From: Ctenosaura bakeri
Lineage: Eukaryota; Chordata; Lepidosauria; Squamata; Iguanidae
DNA: 64,000 bases
Reading direction: 5' to 3'
Assembly (NCBI GenBank): GCA_948474755.1
Contig: CAOLHI010001036.1
Location: 62,001 to 126,000 of the forward strand
The translations under genes and the position numbers were made by a program. The notes beneath the pieces were generated by a model. The model was not told the DNA's origin and searched no databases. It was given only the letters and a program-made list of their open reading frames with translations. Below are positions 1-10,927 of the stretch, piece after piece; position 1 is the stretch's first letter; each line of letters opens with the position of its first letter.

Positions 1-948
1 AACTGCCCATGGAATCAGCATTCAAGACTCACCTGCCACTCCTGCCCTTTGACTCAGAAATAGTGGCCTGAGATTTTGTGCTTTTTGCAAGGTTTCACAA
101 ATGGGACATTGCTGCATCCCCTTTCAAGTCTCCCAGAACACAGTTTGATCCCTCAAATGCTTCTTTTGGGAAGAGCAGTGTTAAATGCATTCATTGATAA
201 GCTGCCTGAGTATTCCCTCAGGATTCTCCCTCTGTGTCTGAAACCCTATGACATTTAGTTTCTCTGTTTGCTGCCCTGTAATATCCGTTACATCAGACGT
301 CATTTGACGCTTGCCATGTAATGTTGCTTGACACCATTAAATGAAGATTTGATCTGCAATGTCATTTAATGTTTAATGTACTTGATATTTCAAAAGAATG
401 TACAACCATCAGAATCTTCATTATTACCCTCTTGTTCTTCTTCATAAAAACTCAGAGTGATATACAATCTAACATAAAAACACACAGTCAAAAATCACAG
501 ATTACGTATACTTGAAATTGCAAGGCTAAAATCACAAATGATCCATGCTTGAAATCACAAACGTAAAAACAAACAAACCCACAGACTGCAAAAAGTTTAA
601 GTAAAAAATACAAACTCAAGCAGTGGTCAAACCCAAATGAAACACTTACTGCCTAAGTCCTGATTTTAGTCCTGATTCATATATGCAATTGGATCGACAA
701 TTAATTCAATGAGTCTTCTCTAGCTGGGACTAGGAATAGAATACCAGATACTTATTTCTTGAAAGCATGGGCAATTAGATATGTTATTAACTGATGTCTG
801 AAAGTCAGTGTTTGGCCAAACATTTATAGCCACCTCTCCCTCGACAGCTGTAAGCATCACATTAAGTCTAGCTTAACCATTCATTTCCTTTGTCCCCTCC
901 TCAATGGACACCATAATTTCCACTGTTTCCAGTTTGGGCAGTGGATGC
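1..948. other. Unassigned non-coding stretch
   Basis: I see no gene or clear repeat family. AT-rich sequence around 420-480 (a run through ACTCAGAGTGATATACAATC) faintly resembles the reverse complement of an L2/SINE 3' tail, but it is too diverged to call. The 60-codon frame at 76-258 has no recognisable motif and is what random sequence would give. Confidence 0.5.
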
Positions 949-1322
949 ACATACTCTTCAACTAGCCCAGTTTGGCAGGGACCGTCCCAATTAACGTTCT
1001 GTCATCCCACTTTTTTGGCTGCTTTTAAAATGTCCCAGTTTCTTTCTTCTCCTCTCACTTTCTCCTTTGTCCTTTCCTCCTTGTATTCACTGCATAGTGA
1101 ATTAAAAGTGAAAAGTAGTTTGTCTTCAATTAATTCTGCTGTGGGGGTGGAAGAGGAGGGAATCTTGCCCTTCCCAGTAGGGTCTGGCAAAAGCAAAATG
1201 TTACAGCCACTCCTAGCTTGTTTATTCCTCCTCATTAATAACTTTTGCCATCTTATCCACTCTCTGAGATTGTTTGACCATACGTGTCCCAGTTTTCACC
1301 TCTGAAATATTGGAAGGTATGG
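949..1322 (+). mobile_element. Rep-A copy 1 (TIR element, about 370 bp)
   Basis: This is one of about ten copies in the window of an interspersed repeat. It begins near CATACTCTTCAAC. Inside are a pyrimidine-rich block (TTTAAAATGTCCCAG then CTCCTCTCACTTTCTCC), a GCCCTTCCCAGTAGG block, and ATTAATAACTTTTGCC. It ends in a sequence whose reverse complement again starts near CATACCTTCCAA. The terminal inverted repeat, roughly CATACCCTCCAAC, and the absence of an internal reading frame shared by all copies indicate a non-autonomous DNA transposon. The short frames on both strands here are by-products of the repeat. Confidence 0.7.
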
Positions 1323-2106
1323 AGGCATATGAATATAAATATTTATATAAATAAATCCATTTTATCAAGTTACCAAGAATGCCAGTAACAGGAATTATGT
1401 TTCAGAATCAATGAAATACGATCCTGAGCTACTCCCTCATTTTTTTAAAAAAATAAAAATAAAGTATGCCTGAAGGCATTGAGTTCTGGACTGGTGGCTT
1501 TGGCCTCTTCATCCCTGGAAACCAACATTCTTTCCAAAGCACAGGCTGCAGCCAAGACTAACAGTTCATGGGGAAATTATAAATAAACATGATATAGTAC
1601 AAGCTTCTCAACCTGGTCAGAACTTCTGAGAAAGTCCACATGGCCTTTCAGTCAAAGGGAATTGATCCTAAGTGTTATCCTGTCATATTGTGAAGGGCTC
1701 TCAGGGAGGAAGAAGGAGACCACGATGGGATGGGAGAGTGGACTTAAGCATGAGAAATTCCCTGATAATGTATCAGCATTGGTTTCCCTAAGTGATTCTG
1801 AACACAACATGCTGAGGCTAAAAGCTCTGAAACAGAAATGCAGATATCAAAACAGAAGCCTGGATCAAATCTTCATTCTAAACAGCCTTCTATCACAAGG
1901 GATTGATTGTTGTACTAGCTACAACAATCGCTCTGAAACAGACCATTTATTTTTCAGGGTGTGCCTGGGAATTTAAAATTTTAGCCCTGGCTGGTGTTCT
2001 CACAGTTCCTGCAAGCTTTGTATCTATATCCAGGACTCCTGTGACATTTTTAAAAGTGGAATTTAATACACAGCAGTATTCCCTTCTTTAGGGGCATCTA
2101 GTACGC
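1323..2106. other. Unassigned non-coding stretch
   Basis: No supported gene. The frames at 1662-1976 and 1903-2091 overlap each other and show no family motif. A-rich and AT-rich runs occur near 1340-1460. Confidence 0.5.
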
Positions 2107-2107
2107 T

Positions 2108-2175
<68 letters not shown>

Positions 2176-2253
2176 TCCTTCCTTCCTTCCTTCCTTCCTT
2201 CCTTCCTTCCTTCCTTCCTTCCTTCCTTCCTTCCTTCCTTCCTTCCTTCCTTC
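2107..2253. repeat. Compound microsatellite (CTTT)n then (CCTT)n
   Basis: About 147 bases of tetranucleotide repeat. It runs as CTTT units to about 2177 and then changes cleanly to CCTT units up to 2253. The minus strand reads as a meaningless EGRK/KERK repeat peptide. The clean switch suggests one unit mutated and then expanded. One strand is pure pyrimidine, so triplex or slipped structures are possible. Confidence 0.97.
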
Positions 2254-3026
2254 TAGATTCTACCTGGAAAGAGGGAAAACCACACAAAACTCAATCAAGA
2301 GCTCACAAATTATTGGTTTATGTAAGCTCATTAACACAATCTGTCGAGCAATAAGCACCTAATAAAAGCACATGCATTGCTGTTCGGATTGCTCTTATGT
2401 AGACATTATGATGTCCTTCTTTATTAGGTGGAGTCTTTTTTGTCCCAGTAGCTGAGACTAAAGACATATTAAATTTCCTCAGACAATGTCACATGCTTCC
2501 TTCTTTGGAGAGACAGTCTTCAACCAAGTGTAGATGGTTACATTTGGTCTTCTTGGATGGTGATGGCGGTGATGATCACGATGATGACAAGGATGGTTTC
2601 TCTCCGGGCTTGTCTGCCTCTGTGCCAGGCTGGCTCAGCTCAAGCTACAGTACAGTCTGGTTCTTATCAGAGGACAGAAAGAATGTTTACAGCCAGGTAA
2701 TTATAAATAGCATATTAGATATAATTAATTACATCCCCCACTAATGAAAATATAACCACATTACATTATGACAACTTAATGATGGGCAACCTCAACCTGT
2801 TCCCCAAGGAACTGTATCAGCAACTATTTACGGATGTGTGGCTTCACTGACTGGTACAGAAGGAAGATCATGAAGTTCAAGTGAGAGTTTCTGTTGGGCC
2901 TCATTTACTTGCCTTGTCCTCTGTTTTGGCTGTCATTAGTGATAATGGGGAGAACATATTTTGCATCGCACTTAGTAGTTTATAGACTTCCAATTTTAGA
3001 AAGTAAGTAACATGTAACTATATAAA
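2254..3026. other. Unassigned stretch with a small GATG-rich patch
   Basis: No gene supported. A degenerate GATGATGACAAGGATGG patch lies at about 2560-2600 and gives a short acidic frame (DGDGGDDHDDDKDG), best read as simple-repeat translation. Confidence 0.5.
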
Positions 3027-3240
3027 GTCGAAGGCTTTCACGGCCAGAATCCAGAGGTTGTTGTGGGTTTTCTGGGCTTTGAGGCCGTGTTCTATTAGTA
3101 TTTTCTGCTGACATTTTGCCTACATCTGTGGTTGGCGTCTTCAGAGGATCCTCTGAAGATGCCCACCACAGATGCAGGCGAAACATCAGCAGAAATACTA
3201 ACAGAACACGGCCTCAAAGCCCAGAAAACCCACAACAACA
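3027..3240. mobile_element. Inverted-repeat retroelement fragment (possibly Penelope-like)
   Basis: Two arms of about 92 bases (3057-3148 and 3149-3240) are reverse complements with about eight substitutions and one indel. They meet with no spacer at the palindrome AGAGGATCCTCT. Each arm read outward from the centre gives nearly the same peptide, including NTNRTRPQSPENPQQ. The motif CTCTGAAGATGCC...CACAGATGCAGGCGAAAC is one I know as frequent in squamate genomes. I think it comes from a retroelement that can carry inverted ends, and Penelope-like is a guess. The left flank starts with GTCGAAGGCTTTCACGGCC. Confidence 0.6.
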
Positions 3241-3465
3241 TGTGACTAGGTGTTATTTTGAGGACGGAGTTATTTTTGAAATTGTAACCAACTTCTTGTA
3301 ATAACCACTGTAACTAATCACTTATTTCTAAAAAGCAATTTTGTAAGCTCCATTTCTGGTATGTAAAAAAAAAAAAAAATCCTTGTTGTTTTAGAATTTC
3401 CCACAATGTCCCAGAACTTTGAGGGAAGTGTCAGAACTGTTTCTCCAGATCCAGGGCTTTGAGTT

Positions 3466-3880
3466 GCACCTTCTGCACCTTTCCTTATCCCGTCGCTTTG
3501 CTGTTGCCATCCCAGCAGTGCTTTTGGCAGGAGGGGAGCATGATGTAAACATTCTCCTCCACATCAGACCAGCTCCCTGCAGAAGGGAGTGTGAGGGACA
3601 TGCCTCTTCCTCCTGCAGCACGGGCAGGCTCTTTCCAGTGCTGTGTTGGGCAGGAAATGCCTCCATAGCACTTCCCAGCCTTTTGCAGGGCAGGTAAGTG
3701 TGGGACCATCACATGATCAGGGGTCATTGATGAGAAAATCTGTCAATGATTTACCCTACTAACATGCTGGCTGGTGATGAGAGAAGGACAGGACCGTGGC
3801 AACTTTTTGTGGAAATGTTGTCATGGTCTCACATCTCTCTCATCCCATACTGGGATGCCATTTCCATGGAGAAAGGGCCT
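3466..3880. mobile_element. Family B element, copy 1
   Basis: This segment of about 410 bp matches 4955-5353 along its length: CATCCCAGCAGTGC, CTGCAGAAGGGAGTGTGAGGGACA, GGGGTCATTGATG, GCTGGCTGGTGATGAGAG, and a hairpin-forming block. The right end (TTTCCATGGAGAAAGGGCC) reads inward as GGCCCTTTCTCC, resembling the ends of families A, C and D. A non-autonomous DNA transposon is the likeliest explanation. The overlapping frames at 3391-3727 on both strands are incidental. Confidence 0.6.
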
Positions 3881-4771
3881 ATGAATCCCGTGTGTTTAAC
3901 CATAGTTGTGCTACCAGACTGAGTTGCTAGCTCTTTCTTTCTGAAAGGCTCATCTTCAACAGCTACATGACAGCCAGGCATCACACAGTCTTATAATGGT
4001 TTTCCTGGGAACATCTCAAGATATCCTTTCAGCCTTTCTGTACACGAGATTCCAGCATATTAAACACAACATTCTTTTATAGGAATTAACTATAAACCTC
4101 TGTATAACTGGATTTTAAAAAAATGCTGGTGTGGGAGTGCCTGTGTATACTTCTTTCTATCAGTATTTATTGGCTGTAGCCCTCAAATATTAAGACTTCT
4201 CCCCATATTAAGAATAGTTTACACCTCTCCCTCTCAAAATCAAATTTGAACCCGGCTTTATCAAATCAATATAACACAAAGCAGGTAATGTAATTCAAGA
4301 ACTAAACATAGCTGTTTGAGAAAGATATGCCAGTGCAGTGCAAGATGGAGGCTAACAATAAGCCTTTCCATTTGTAATAATGTCAAACTAAGCTCTGAAG
4401 AGAAATTGGATAAAATAAATGTTTTTTTAATGCTTAAAAATGGTCTCTGACTAACAGCCAAAGGCTTAGCGAGTCTTCCCGAGAATTACCTTCTGTTATT
4501 GAGAGGAAGAAAGAGGGAGAGAGTGAACGATGAGGGAAGGGAGGGAGAAATACCTTCCCTTTCTCTAAGATCTCATGAATGGGTGAAAATACCACCCAGC
4601 TGAGTCTATTTCAAATGCCCTCTTGGGTCCCAAGAAAAAAATCTAATGGTTCTCATAGAGCGTTAGTCAATAAGTGCCTATATGCCAATGACTCTTAAAC
4701 TGTACTATAGGGTTCACAAGTCTACATTTCCCTTCTCTGAAACAAGCACTAAATAAGCAAACAGAGCTCTA
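3881..4771. other. Unassigned non-coding stretch
   Basis: No gene, RNA or recognisable repeat. A purine-rich tract (GAGGAAGAAAGAGGGAGAGAG) lies near 4500-4550. Confidence 0.5.
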
Positions 4772-4925
4772 GGGCCCTTTCAAACTACACAAACGTAGTA
4801 TTATATTCCTCTTTAACTTCCACAGCAATGTTCTGTGGAATGCTGGGATTTATAGTTTGGAGAAAATTTTCTCCCTAAGAACTCTGCTGTTTCATCAAGT
4901 AACAAACCCCAGTATTCTGTAGGAT
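4772..4925. mobile_element. Diverged family A hairpin element
   Basis: It begins GGGCCCTTTCAAACTACAC. It continues with diverged versions of the family A arms: TTCTGTGGAATGCTGGGATTTATAGTTT, then CTAAGAACTCTGCTG, and on the return arm AACAAACCCCAGTATTCTG. It is more eroded than the copies at 37905 or 47501. The right end is unclear and runs into family B. Confidence 0.5.
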
Positions 4926-4954
4926 GCAGTAACGGTAATTAACGTGAAATATAG

Positions 4955-5353
4955 ACCTTTTCTGCATGATGATGCTCTTATACCTCATCACAATCCCAGT
5001 AGTGCCTCTGCCGGGATGGGAACGTGTTCCCAACACTCCTCGTTGCATGTGACAGGCTGTCTGCAGAAGGGAGCGTGAGGGACACACTCCATCCTTCCAC
5101 ACTACAGCTGGCCTTCTCCCCATGCTGTAGGAGAGGAGGAAGTACACAGATTGCATTTCCAGCCCTTCTTCATGGCCGACTGCAGTAGAAAGCTCATGTG
5201 ATTGGGGGTCATTGACGGAGTTTCTCCATCAATGATACAGCCTGCAATTGTGCTGGCTGGTGACATGAGAAGAGTGGGACCGTGATGACAAACATCATCG
5301 TGGTCCCGCTCCTCTCACATCCCCATGGCAGGATGCTGCTATCATGCTGAAAG
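4955..5353. mobile_element. Family B element, copy 2
   Basis: Same organisation as 3466-3880. It carries two internal hairpins: TCATTGACGGAG paired with CTCCATCAATGA at about 5212-5240, and GGGACCGTGATGA paired with TCATCGTGGTCCC at about 5276-5308. The left end GACCTTTTCTGCATG matches the shared terminal theme. No coding capacity. The copies share hairpin positions, so the structures belong to the family. Confidence 0.6.
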
Positions 5354-5884
5354 AACCATAGTGCTATAAGTGAAGAAAATTCTGAATAACCAGAGCCTAC
5401 ATATAAAGTTTATTGCTGAAGAACCAAGCTGGCTTTCAGTGTAACTGTTAAATCTGGGTGTAAAGAGCAGCTTTCCAGCCATGCAGGCAGCTGCCTTGGA
5501 AAGGATGAAAGCAAAATTATTGGGGAGAAGGATGCAGAACCAGAACTGGCATGGAAGTGCACAAAATGCAAGTGAACTAGAGCTCTGGTCCATCAATACA
5601 GCAAGGTTTGAAAATCACTGATGAGTTGACAGATGATGCATTGTTTGGAAAAGCTGTAAGGAATGATATACAGATCAACGCTACGGATTTTTTACTCTAA
5701 AATGCATCCAGTGAGTTTACTCTAATCTGCATTACATTGCAGCTAAACTCTAAATGGAATTTAACAGCCAACTCGGTACCTAAACAGAATGATATTAGCT
5801 ACCTGCCCCTCTCCCTGGAACTCATCACCATAATAAAAGGTGGCATGAGTTCATTTTCTGCTTCTGTAGAGACTAGAATATGAA
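5354..5884. other. Unassigned non-coding stretch
   Basis: Nothing recognised. The minus-strand frame 5342-5596 (84 codons) has a hydrophobic composition but no family motif. Confidence 0.5.
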
Positions 5885-6108
5885 CCTGTGAATTCAAACT
5901 ACAGGAAAAACATTAGGAACTACATGACTATAAGGAATTTTCCACAGTGGAATAGACTACCTCAAGGGGTGGTTGAGTCTCTTTCTTTGGAGATTATTAA
6001 ACAGGTTGGATTGCCATCTTTTGGGAATGCTTTTATTGTGAATTCATGCAGGGGACGGGATTGGAATAGACTATCCATATAGTCCCTTCCAACTGTATGA
6101 TTTTATGA
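5885..6108 (+). mobile_element. CR1 LINE, degenerate 3' end
   Basis: Sequence corresponds to the last part of CR1 ORF2 and its 3' UTR: AGGAATTTTCCACAGTGGAATAGACTACCTC parallels the CR1 codons for VRQWNxLP. It is followed by TCCCTTCCAACTGTATGATTTTATGA in place of the usual TCTATGATTCTATG tail. It is heavily mutated, so it is an old insertion. No functional frame remains. Confidence 0.75.
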
Positions 6109-6995
6109 CCACAAAAGAATTGATGTCACAATGGGATTAAAGCAGCTTTATAAACCTTGGTCAAGATCCTGGTTCAAGGAAACATTGCTTAAAATTGTGC
6201 CAGGCAGAATTGTGCCATGTCTTCTTTATCATTCCCACAGCCCACCTTTTACCTGCTGTACCCCCACCCCAGCATAGCTATTTACTAGCTGGTAAAGATT
6301 GCATGGGGTAGACAGGCCAGGAGTAGAGAAGTATTCAGCTATATTCCTATAGCTGGAGGCACAGTGATGAAGCATTCCCTATGACTTCTAGGGGTCATTC
6401 AGAGTTCACAGAATATAACATCAGTATGGTGTGTTCAGCTCTAGGAACATAGCTGGACACTTCTGTACCACCACTGCAGGTCTTCACTGGCCAGGTAATG
6501 GCCATGCCATGGGGGACCGCAGCAGATAAAAGATGGGTTTAGGGAGGTGGTTTGGACATTGCATGAGGTAAATAAATAATTACAACCTTTGCAACACCCC
6601 CATCACAAAAAAAAATATGCAAATGTAAGCAAGACTTATGCTTAACATAAGTCACCTGCAGGATGTCAGTCCTGGTTTATAAATTAGCATGTATGCATGC
6701 ACAAGGCTCAGGGCTAGCTACACCATTAGGCAGCGTGAAGCCATCATTTCAGGCAGCATATGCTGAGAGGAAAGGTCTAGGAAGAGAAAGCTTTATGCCA
6801 CATAGCCCAGTTTTGTACTCCCTATGCTAGCTTACTGCTATGAGGTACGCTGGGGCATACTCTTCCATCACCAGTGTTAACCTTTCTTCAGCATTTTCCA
6901 CATGGGATAGAAGAAAGCACCATCTTATACTTTGCCTCAGGCAGCCAATGTCTTAGCTGGTCCCTGTTAAGACTCTACATCAAGGAATCATGTGG
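6109..6995. other. Unassigned non-coding stretch
   Basis: No gene or repeat recognised. A poly-A run of nine lies near 6606. Confidence 0.5.
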
Positions 6996-7108
6996 TTTCC
7001 TAGCTGATGTCAGACTATACATCCTAGCAGCCCTAGGCAGCATAGTCAATAGTGAGGAATGTGGGCAATTTCAATCCAACAGCATCTTCTGGAGAGTTGC
7101 TTGATTCC
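6996..7108. mobile_element. Family G fragment (squamate MITE)
   Basis: CTGATGTCAGACTATACATCCTAGCAGCCCTAGGCAGCATAGTCAATAGTGAGG and AATCCAACAGCATCTTCTGGAG are diverged forms of an inverted-repeat element I know from squamates. Its arms read roughly CTCCAGATGTTGTTGGACTACA. Other fragments in this window are near 8985, 9285, 27746 and 60948. Confidence 0.5.
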
Positions 7109-7585
7109 CAGCCCTACTAATAAATCTCTTGAAATTAAGGAAACAAAAATAGTTTCCCACTGATAAATTTAAAATGCAGCCTGGCCCTATCCAGGCCAGT
7201 TTCTTCATCCATGAACAAAAGGAAAGCTAGTGAAGTGGGTGGAGGGTGAGAAGGGTTCATAAGAACATTCCTGGGCCTCTCTGTGGAGGTGGGGGAGTTG
7301 CATGATGATTTCCTACAGGCATGATTTGATATTCAGCCTGGGAATTAGCCAGAGCCAAATTCACCCACTCAGATATTTCCCACAGAGATGTGCTGCTGGA
7401 CATGGACTGGAAACACAGGAGCAGCCTTGTAAAATTGTCATCTTGTCTCACAGTCTCTCTTTGCCTGCTGGCTTGTGTTACTGTTTCAGGAAGTACACTT
7501 TGTGTACAGTGTACATATTGGTTATGTACAGAAGGTACATAACAGAAGGTAATTGGTTGAGGTGAGCAACCTAACCCTTGAAAAC

Positions 7586-7734
7586 TGCACTCTAAAACTG
7601 TTCCAATTTGGCAGGGATAATGAGGATTAATCCTCTGATGCCCCACTTTTTCAGATGCTTTTAAAATGTCCCAGTTTCTCTCTCTTCTTCCCACTTCCCC
7701 CCTTTGTCTTCAGGTTACCTCAATTGCTGAAAAC
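7586..7734 (+). mobile_element. Rep-A copy 2, left part
   Basis: It carries AACTGTTCCAATTTGGCAGGGATAATGAGGATTAATCCTC, TTTTAAAATGTCCCAG and the pyrimidine block, up to CAATTGCTGAAAAC. The repeat resumes at 8604 after a hAT-like insertion. The last eight bases (CTGAAAAC, 7727-7734) are the target site that was duplicated. Confidence 0.75.
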
Positions 7735-8603
7735 TAGGGATGGGCCAACTGAATCCTCGAATCCTCAAATCCTGGGTAAGGATTCGAGATTCCCAAAACC
7801 AAATCCCTGTGCCAAAATAGGCAAACTGAATCTTTTGAATCCACCAACTAAATAGATTGTTGGAAGCCCTGATGCCTGAAAACCAGGGAGACCAGGACTC
7901 CTCAAAACCTAGGAGACCATACATACAAGGGGAGATAGTAAGTGGGTGAGTTTTTCCCTTTGAGTAATAACGGCCTTTGATAACAATTTCAGAAATTACA
8001 TCTGGGCTTGTATTCTAAGATATTTAAATTGAACATGTCATATTTCAGTTCAGTACTTGACTGGAAACTACAGGCTTGAGATTTCAAGGACAGCTGAAAC
8101 ATTCCTTTGCAGAGCTCCCTTGCAAACCTCTTTCAGACATAATTCTGGGGTTTGAAATTGTACAAGTGGTCACAGCCTCCTCTGCCAATGTGTGCTGGTG
8201 CATCATCAAACTACAGATCCTACAATGCCAGAAGGAGCTATGCAAAGAAAAGCCAGTTTTGACCTGGATTATCTCTGTTCTGTAGTATGTGGCACACAGA
8301 CATCAATCCACATTTTCCTGCCTGTGTACAAAGGGCCTTCATGTCATTTTCAATCTGGGGAGATCCTGAGGCAAAACTATGACAATTGTCTTGGCCAGAT
8401 TTCTTCAGAGGGAGGTTTGCCTTTGCTTAGGCTTTTGCTAAGACTGAGAGAGTGTGTCTGGCCTACGATGATCCTTCTTTCCCTTGCTTTTTAAACTCTT
8501 TTTAAAAAAAAAATTCAAAAGATTCAAGATTTGTAAAATTCGTGGATCCCCAGAACCTTCCAGGGATTCGGATTCGGAAAATTCTGGATTTGTCCCATCC
8601 ATA
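7735..8603. mobile_element. hAT-like non-autonomous transposon with 8-bp TSD
   Basis: An 869-bp insertion interrupts Rep-A copy 2. Its ends are inverted: the left starts TAGGGATGGGCCAACTGAATCC, and the right end reverse-complemented reads TATGGATGGGACAAATCC. It is flanked on both sides by CTGAAAAC (7727-7734 and 8604-8611), and removing the insert plus one copy restores the Rep-A sequence seen elsewhere. Eight-base duplications are typical of hAT transposases. No transposase frame is present; the longest interior frames are about 60 to 100 codons without motifs. Inner ends carry further GATTCGAGATTC-like repeats. Confidence 0.8.
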
Positions 8604-8840
8604 CTGAAAACAGTTAAACGTGCCAAAGTAGTTTAAGCACAATTACCGCAGCAGATGGGAGATGAAAGGAGGTGGTAGAGTCTTGGCCTTCCCAGTAGGC
8701 TCAGGCAAAAACCTACTGCTGCAGCCACTTCTGCTTTGAGTGTTCTTCCTCAGTAATAACTTTTGGCATCTTGACCACATTCAGCTGTTGTTTGGGTTTG
8801 TGTGTCCTGGAGGTTTCATCTGTGAAATGTTGGAGAGCAG
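8604..8840 (+). mobile_element. Rep-A copy 2, right part
   Basis: It resumes directly after the hAT-like insertion with AGTTAAACGTGCCAAAGTAG. It continues through GGCCTTCCCAGTAGGCTCAGGCAAAAAC and CAGTAATAACTTTTGGCATCTTGACCACATT, and ends at TTTCATCTGTGAAATGTTGGAGAG. Confidence 0.75.
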
Positions 8841-8984
8841 GGAAAATGGCTTTCTGTACACAATTGTATTTAAAATATGGGCAAACAAAGCTGCCTGATA
8901 TGAATGCCAAGTCAGAATATTTGTTCCATCCAGGTTAGTACAGTCCATGCCAACACAGACAGTAGTCACCCTAATGTAGGCAGG

Positions 8985-9068
8985 CAGGCTGTGGCCTCCT
9001 AGATGATGTTGAAGTACAATGTCTATGCGTCCTAGCCAACATAGTTAATAGTGAGGGATGATCAGAGC
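8985..9068. mobile_element. Family G fragment
   Basis: GTGGCCTCCTAGATGATGTTGAAGTACA followed by CCTAGCCAACATAGTTAATAGTGAGGGATGAT matches one arm of the element described at 6996. It is diverged and partial. Confidence 0.45.
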
Positions 9069-9201
9069 TTCAGGACCACATGCTGCCCATATCTGCCCTA
9101 GAACACTCATTGTCAAGAGTAATAACCTTTTCATTCAGTAAATATAAATATTTCCAAGACAGGTCCATAGCTTTGTAATACAAGCGTATGTGTACATAAC
9201 T

Positions 9202-9232
<31 letters not shown>

Positions 9233-9258
9233 TTCTTTCTCTCTCTCTCACACACAGA
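9202..9258. repeat. Compound microsatellite (TGTC)n-(TC)n-(CA)n
   Basis: TGTC units pass into TC dinucleotides with two CTTT interruptions, then into a short CA run. Overlapping frames on both strands here are translations of the repeat. Confidence 0.95.
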
Positions 9259-9284
9259 CACTTATACACAGGGATGGGAAGATG

Positions 9285-9362
9285 GTGGCCCTCACAATTA
9301 TTGTTGGATTACAAGCCCCACCAGCTGTAGCTAGCATAACCAATGGTGATAGATTATTGGGG
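9285..9362. mobile_element. Family G fragment
   Basis: GTGGCCCTCACAATTATTGTTGGATTACAAGCCCCACCAGCTGTAGCTAGCATAACCAATGGTGATAG follows the known squamate element order: a CTCCAGATGTTGTTGGACTACA arm, then a return arm. Confidence 0.45.
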
Positions 9363-9432
9363 CGGTGGGGGGAGGTCAACAACTTCCATAGGGCAAAAAG
9401 TTGGCTTATAGTGACTGACTGTAACTCTTCAG

Positions 9433-9530
9433 GATTCATAGAATCATAGAATCATGGAATCATAGAGTTGGAAGAGACCACAGGGGCCATCCAGTCCAGC
9501 CCCCTGCTGTGCAGAAACACATATCAAAGC
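9433..9530 (-). mobile_element. CR1 LINE 3' terminus, minus strand
   Basis: The reversed tail ATAGAATCATAGAATCATGG is followed by AGAGTTGGAAGAGACCACAGGGGCCATCCAGTCCAGCC, the reverse complement of the CR1 3' UTR. Only the last hundred or so bases are present, as expected from 5' truncation during target-primed reverse transcription. Confidence 0.9.
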
Positions 9531-10773
9531 TTTCAAGAAAACAGTCTTCCTGAGCCCTGCTTAGAAAGGTTAAGGGCTGAATCTGGGCCATTTAGAGATT
9601 TCATCAATTCTTTTTTGGGTCTATGTGGACATGTTAAGAGCTTCTACCTAAATCAGTAGGCAATTCAAGTCCTTTGGCACCATATATAGGATATATACCT
9701 AGTCCTCTAAACAGAGATGGATCCAGATGACATAAGCTCATCTTAGTTCCCAGTCATGACTAACACATCTCATTCATTCCAATGAGACCTAAAGGTCAAC
9801 CAGCTGGATCCAGTCCATTGTCTTTAACAAGTACCTGGGCTATTTCAGACAATGCAGCACATAATCCCTTGAGTGGCTTCTGGCATGGCTATGATATAAA
9901 GAGACAAACAATTGTTGACTCAACTAGAACAGCTGGACTTTTTGGAACATTTGAGAATGAATTCAACAGGCCTGTGAAACCTACAGTCCCAGCTGGAACC
10001 AGACAACAACAAGGGTTTGGCAAACAGTTTTTATCACCTCTGTGCATCTTAGAGGCTGGCTGCCAGATTGTGCAGGAGGTCAAGTACTGGGGGAATTAAA
10101 GAGATAGCTGGATGCTGGTTTGTGCATTTTCCCATCACATTGTGAAACCACGATGTCACTCAGCCGTTTCATTTTACATCGAGATAGAGCATTACTGGGT
10201 TGCTGTTGGCAGGTCTGCTTCCCTTAAATTGCCAAGACTGTTCTACATACATATAGTTAAAGTACAATAAATTGCTTTAGCCTATGGATTTGTGGAGTGT
10301 GCAGTCTCTCTCTGCTTCCTTTCCTCCCACTTGAAAAAAGGGCAGGAGCCAAAATTTATTCCAGCTGGGTAGAGAAACTCTGATCCAGAATTCACCCTTA
10401 TCTGTTACTGATGGAATGCATCAACTAATGAATTCTGCCCAAGCGCGAGTGATAATTCACAGAAGGTTCTCTCCATAACAAACATGTGTAGAATACTGGC
10501 CAGAGAAACAAAACCTTTTGTGTGTAGATTGTACATTAGTGACATGCCTTTGTCTACAGTATGATGAAGGATGCCATTAGTGCTATTCTGTTTGCCAGCA
10601 AGGCAGGGCAAGGCTGCCATTTTGTACTGAAACAATGGGGGCAGCTTGGGGGAGAGAAATCAACAGGGAAGAGGGGGGCAGAGGGATTATTGCTTGGTAC
10701 CTGGGGCTTCTAGTTGATTCTATAAGTAGGCAGTGCCCAGACCACATCGTAATGGAAACCGATATCTACCATG
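9531..10773. other. Unassigned non-coding stretch
   Basis: No gene supported. A 105-codon plus-strand frame at 9782-10099 overlaps a 64-codon minus frame and shows no domain. Confidence 0.5.
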
Positions 10774-10927
10774 GCTTCCAATTGTCCTGATATGGGAGGG
10801 GAACAGTCCTTAATTCATTGTCTGTTGCCCCAGTGTTTCAGCTGCTTTAAAAATGTCCAAGTTCCTTGCCCTCCTCTCTCCACTTTCCTCCTTACATCAA
10901 CAGCTCACTTATGTGTTGCAAACTGAT
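10774..10927 (+). mobile_element. Rep-A copy 3, left part
   Basis: TGGCTTCCAATTGTCCTGATATGGGAGGGGAACAGTCC through TTAAAAATGTCCAAG and the pyrimidine tract to GTTGCAAACTGAT. The last 13 bases (10915-10927) recur at 11940-11952, where Rep-A resumes. Confidence 0.75.

Noticed and set aside
904..1305. 133-codon plus-strand frame
   Set aside because: It lies in Rep-A copy 1; equivalent positions in other Rep-A copies are not open.
2063..2287. Minus-strand frame with EGRK repeats
   Set aside because: Translation of the CTTT/CCTT microsatellite.
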